Positions 7,165-9,441 of a stretch of DNA of 9,441 nucleotides are shown one piece after another; position 1 is the stretch's first letter; each line of letters begins with the position of its first letter. The DNA is taken from the NCBI GenBank assembly GCA_900752625.1, contig CAADWC010000032.1:1-9441 (forward strand). Direction: 5' to 3'. The notes under the pieces are model-generated. The model was not told where the DNA came from. It was given only the letters and a program-made list of their open reading frames with translations, and did no database searches. This stretch comes from Oscillospiraceae bacterium (GTDB taxonomy: Bacteria > Bacillota > Clostridia > Oscillospirales > Ruminococcaceae). The position numbers and the translations under genes are program-made.

Positions 7165-7235
7165 CGTGTTATTATATGATAGCGGCAGTAAAAAATCGGG
7201 AGTTATTTTTGTATACTTTTTTCTGCGTCAGACTG

Positions 7236-7264
7236 TTGTTTTCATTAGAAAAATGTGCTATGAT
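7236..7264 (+). promoter_or_regulatory. Probable extended -10 promoter of the transporter gene
   Basis: TTGTTT (7236-7241) and TATGAT (7259-7264) are spaced by 17 bp, and the -10 is preceded by TG one base upstream (7256-7257), the extended -10 signature. Transcription would begin near 7271. If the transporter starts at 7486, its leader would be about 215 nt long. Confidence 0.55.
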
Positions 7265-7485
7265 AAATGACAAGATTATCTTAAAGCAGTATGATCGGTT
7301 CGCTGCACAATGGCCGTATTATAGGTTTATGCTTTTTTACGGTTATTTATGCGGCGCTGTTATTTCGATGCGGTTTTTGGAATCCGGCTGTACGGGCGAT
7401 TATTTTTACGGCGGGATCCGCAGCTTTGACAGGAGAAATTGGATTTATACTTGCCTGCGGGATAAAAATAAAAGTGAAAGAGAGT

Positions 7486-8835
7486 ATGAAAAATATGAGT
7501 AACAAGAAAACCGGTTTTACAAGCAAACTGGGCTTTGTATTCGCAGCTGCCGGATCTGCGGTAGGTCTTGGAAATATCTGGAGATTTCCTTATCTTGCGG
7601 CAAAGTATGGCGGGGGAATCTTCCTGCTTGTCTATATTGTTCTCGCAGTTACCTTTGGCTTTTCGCTTATGGTGACAGAGATCGCTATCGGAAGAAAGAC
7701 AGGAAAAAGCGCAGTAAGGGCTTTTGCTTCACTGGACAGAAGATTTTCGTTTATAGGCTATATAGCCTCCGCAGTTCCCGTAATAATCTTTCCCTATTAC
7801 TGCGTGATAGGAGGCTGGGTAATAAAATACTTAACGGTATACTTTACAGGTCAGGGAGCCGAGGCTGCGGCGGACGGATACTTTGAAGGGTTTATCAGCT
7901 CGCCTGTTTCTCCTATAGTGTTTACCTGTATTTTTATCATTCTTACCGCTGTCGTAGTGCTTATGGGAGTGCAGAAGGGAATTGAAAAGGTAAGCACAGT
8001 AATGATGCCTGTGCTTGTCCTGCTTTCTGTAGGTATAGCGGTATACAGCCTTACCATCGACGGCGCATGGGAGGGTTTTATGTACTATATAAAGCCTAAC
8101 TTTTCAGACTTTTCAATAAAAACCATAGTGGCGGCTATGGGACAGCTTTTCTATTCAATGTCGCTGGCTATGGGAATAATGATTACCTACGGTTCATATA
8201 TGCGCAAGGAGGATAATATTGAAGGCTCGGTGCGTCAGATAGAAATATTTGATGCTTCGGTAGCTTTCTTTGCGGGAATGATGATAGTTCCGGCTGTGTA
8301 CGCTTTTTCCGGCGGCGATAAGGACGCCCTTAATCAGGGCGCGGGACTTATGTTTGTTACTCTTCCCAAGGTCTTTGATACTATGTACGGCGGAAAGCTG
8401 GTAGCTGCGGTGTTCTTTATCCTTGTACTGCTGGCGGCTCTGACGTCTTCAATATCTCTTATGGAAACTATAGTGTCGATATTCTGCGATAAGCTCAAGG
8501 TCAAGCGCTGGGTAATATGCGTTTTTGTAATGCTGGTATCTGCGGCGGTTGCGGTTCCGTCATCTCTCGGATACGGAGTATGGTCTGAGGTCAAGCTTCT
8601 CGGGCGCTCGATTCTTGACTTCTTTGACTTTATAAGCAATAATATAATGATGCCGATCACGGCTTTGCTTACCTGTATATTCGTAGCGTTTGTAATAAAG
8701 CCTGATGTGATCGAGGATGAGGTGGAACGCACGGGAAAATTCAGATCCAAAAAGCTTTACAGGATAATGATTTCATTTGTCTGTCCCGTATTCCTTGTTG
8801 TTATCCTTATTTCGTCGATAATAGGTTATGTTTAA
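7486..8835 (+). CDS. Sodium-dependent transporter, NSS/SNF family
   Basis: This inner-membrane symporter of the neurotransmitter:sodium symporter family couples Na+ entry to uptake of a substrate, in bacteria usually an amino acid. The unwound first helix carries the family signature AAAGSAVGLGNIWRFPY (residues 20-36), including gate Arg33. Helix 6 has GQLFYSMSLAMGIMITYGS (219-237). LTSSISLMET (319-328) in helix 8 holds the Thr-Ser pair corresponding to the second sodium site. At 449 residues it fits the 11-helix bacterial type (MhsT/Tyt1-like) rather than the longer LeuT. The open frame extends in-frame to an ATG at 7291, but the added 65 residues do not resemble the family, whose members begin shortly before the TSKLGF segment. 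ATG 7486 or 7495 is more likely; the purine run AAAGAGAG (7477-7484) suits 7495 at least as well. The exact substrate cannot be read from sequence; hydrophobic or aromatic amino acids are plausible. Confidence 0.92.
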   Translation: MKNMSNKKTGFTSKLGFVFAAAGSAVGLGNIWRFPYLAAKYGGGIFLLVYIVLAVTFGFSLMVTEIAIGRKTGKSAVRAFASLDRRFSFIGYIASAVPVIIFPYYCVIGGWVIKYLTVYFTGQGAEAAADGYFEGFISSPVSPIVFTCIFIILTAVVVLMGVQKGIEKVSTVMMPVLVLLSVGIAVYSLTIDGAWEGFMYYIKPNFSDFSIKTIVAAMGQLFYSMSLAMGIMITYGSYMRKEDNIEGSVRQIEIFDASVAFFAGMMIVPAVYAFSGGDKDALNQGAGLMFVTLPKVFDTMYGGKLVAAVFFILVLLAALTSSISLMETIVSIFCDKLKVKRWVICVFVMLVSAAVAVPSSLGYGVWSEVKLLGRSILDFFDFISNNIMMPITALLTCIFVAFVIKPDVIEDEVERTGKFRSKKLYRIMISFVCPVFLVVILISSIIGYV

Positions 8836-8870
8836 GCTTTCAGAATCTGAAAAATCTGCTTTAAACAAGC

Positions 8871-8905
8871 AGGCTCCGGAAGAATATAAAAAATTTCCGG
8901 AGCCT
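8871..8905. terminator. Hairpin terminator between the transporter and birA
   Basis: A perfect 11 bp GC-rich stem, AGGCTCCGGAA (8871-8881) with TTCCGGAGCCT (8895-8905), encloses a 13-base A-rich loop. Rightward it is followed by TTAGTTTAGG then TTTTAATTT, a loose T-rich tail. Leftward the other strand reads GCTTGTTTAAAG. Its position between two convergent genes suggests it serves both, although neither tail is an ideal T-run. Confidence 0.7.
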
Positions 8906-8922
8906 TAGTTTAGGCTTTTAAT

Positions 8923-9441
8923 TTAATGTTTCTGTGGAGGCGGCTGTTTTATGCTGACCTCTCCGGAGGACAGAGCCTGTTCGGTTCCGTCTTTGAATCT
9001 TACCAGAAGTCTTGCTCTGTCGTCTATGCCCAGGACATGACATGGTCTGGTTTCATTTTTAAACTGTGCAAACACGTCCTTTCCCGTAAGAATGGAACGG
9101 CGGCGGTATTCGTCAAGGACATCGTCAGAAAAAAAGCCTTCCGGGAGAGCCGAAAGCTCCCGCAGTATTTCGGCGGCAAGACGATTTCTGAGATTGCCGG
9201 TTTTGCCGCTGTTAAAAACAGAGGTGGCAACGTCTGAAAGCTCTGACGGAAAATCACCCTCAGGAGGAGTTATATTAACCCCTATTCCCAGTACAGCATA
9301 TTCAAGACCTCCGCTTTCAAAATCCAGAGCCGCTTCGGTAAGGATACCGCATACCTTTTTGCCGTCAAGATAAATGTCGTTTACCCATTTTATCTGTGCT
9401 TTTCTTTCATGTCCGCAGCAGGTTTCTATTGCTCGTGAAAC
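8923..9441 (-). CDS. birA: Biotin-[acetyl-CoA-carboxylase] ligase, 3' part only
   Basis: The last 172 codons of a biotin-protein ligase are read on the - strand, entering at the right edge and ending with TAA at 8925-8923. The 5' part, including any start codon and DNA-binding domain, lies outside the window. The enzyme makes biotinyl-AMP and attaches biotin to a lysine of carboxylase carrier domains in the cytosol. The signature KWVNDIYLDGKKVCGILTE (partial residues 18-36) includes the family K-W-x-N-D and G-I-L-x-E motifs. AVLGIGVNI (49-57) is the conserved strand that follows. The C-terminal SH3-like domain is seen as RRRSILTGKDV through GEVSIKQ. Because the N-terminus is missing, it cannot be said whether this is a mono-functional ligase or a bifunctional BirA repressor. 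Several frames on the + strand overlap it but have no recognisable product. Confidence 0.93.
   Translation of the reverse strand, partial: VSRAIETCCGHERKAQIKWVNDIYLDGKKVCGILTEAALDFESGGLEYAVLGIGVNITPPEGDFPSELSDVATSVFNSGKTGNLRNRLAAEILRELSALPEGFFSDDVLDEYRRRSILTGKDVFAQFKNETRPCHVLGIDDRARLLVRFKDGTEQALSSGEVSIKQPPPQKH

Larger units (their letters stand above)
6988..7235. other. Gene-free divergent region, no gene recognised
   Basis: This A/T-rich DNA lies between the outward-facing promoters of the EF-G paralogue and the transporter. It holds two copies of the ATAACGT motif, a stem-loop (7131-7164) and a direct repeat AGCGGCAG (7157-7164 and 7181-7188). The only open frames are short. One encodes 21 residues (ATG at 7049, stop 7112-7114) without a ribosome binding site. 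I see no tRNA, known riboswitch or conserved protein. Confidence 0.5.

Noticed and set aside
7426..7451. A perfect TTGACA followed by TATACT just before the transporter start
   Set aside because: The spacer is only 14 bp, too short for a normal sigma-A promoter.
7260..7502. An 80-residue open frame overlapping the start of the transporter gene
   Set aside because: Its ATG overlaps the -10 box of the likely promoter, so it would not be on that transcript. It has no ribosome binding site, and the product resembles nothing known.
8926..9373. Several + strand open frames over the right-hand end
   Set aside because: They are shadows of the partial birA gene read on the - strand, which carries clear biotin-ligase motifs.

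Overview
This 9.4 kb window looks like ordinary chromosomal DNA from a low- to mid-GC Gram-positive anaerobe, probably a Clostridia or Oscillospiraceae (Ruminococcus-like) bacterium. That placement is an inference. It rests on strong purine-rich ribosome binding sites, sigma-A-type promoters with 17 bp spacers, A/T-rich intergenic DNA and the mix of gene families. No phage, insertion sequence, CRISPR array, tRNA or rRNA was found.

Layout from left to right. Positions 1-299 hold promoters and a 5' leader. They lead into a two-gene operon on the + strand: a small ACT-domain protein (UPF0237, 300-569) and a large PFL-like protein (UPF0210/DUF711, 591-1946), closed by a clean terminator at 1954-1978. 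Next on the + strand are a PHP-family histidinol-phosphatase (2045-2911) and, behind its own near-consensus promoter, a membrane-bound cardiolipin synthase of the phospholipase D superfamily (3135-4688). A bidirectional terminator separates this from a divergent elongation factor G paralogue (EF-G-2 type) on the - strand (6882-4801), which starts with TTG. A gene-free stretch of about 600 bases follows, with promoters pointing outward on both sides, a stem-loop and two copies of a short motif. It leads to a + strand sodium-dependent (NSS/SNF) transporter (7486-8835). A second strong hairpin lies between the transporter and the 3' end of a biotin-protein ligase gene (birA) on the - strand, which runs off the right edge of the window (8923-9441).

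The genes do not form one pathway. They are housekeeping or semi-housekeeping units: amino-acid sensing plus an unknown enzyme, histidine biosynthesis, membrane lipid synthesis, a translation-factor paralogue, amino-acid uptake and biotin attachment. The items most worth following up are the ACT/PFL-like pair, whose function is not established, the EF-G paralogue with all its GTPase signature motifs altered, and a short ATAACGT-containing motif that recurs in two intergenic regions.
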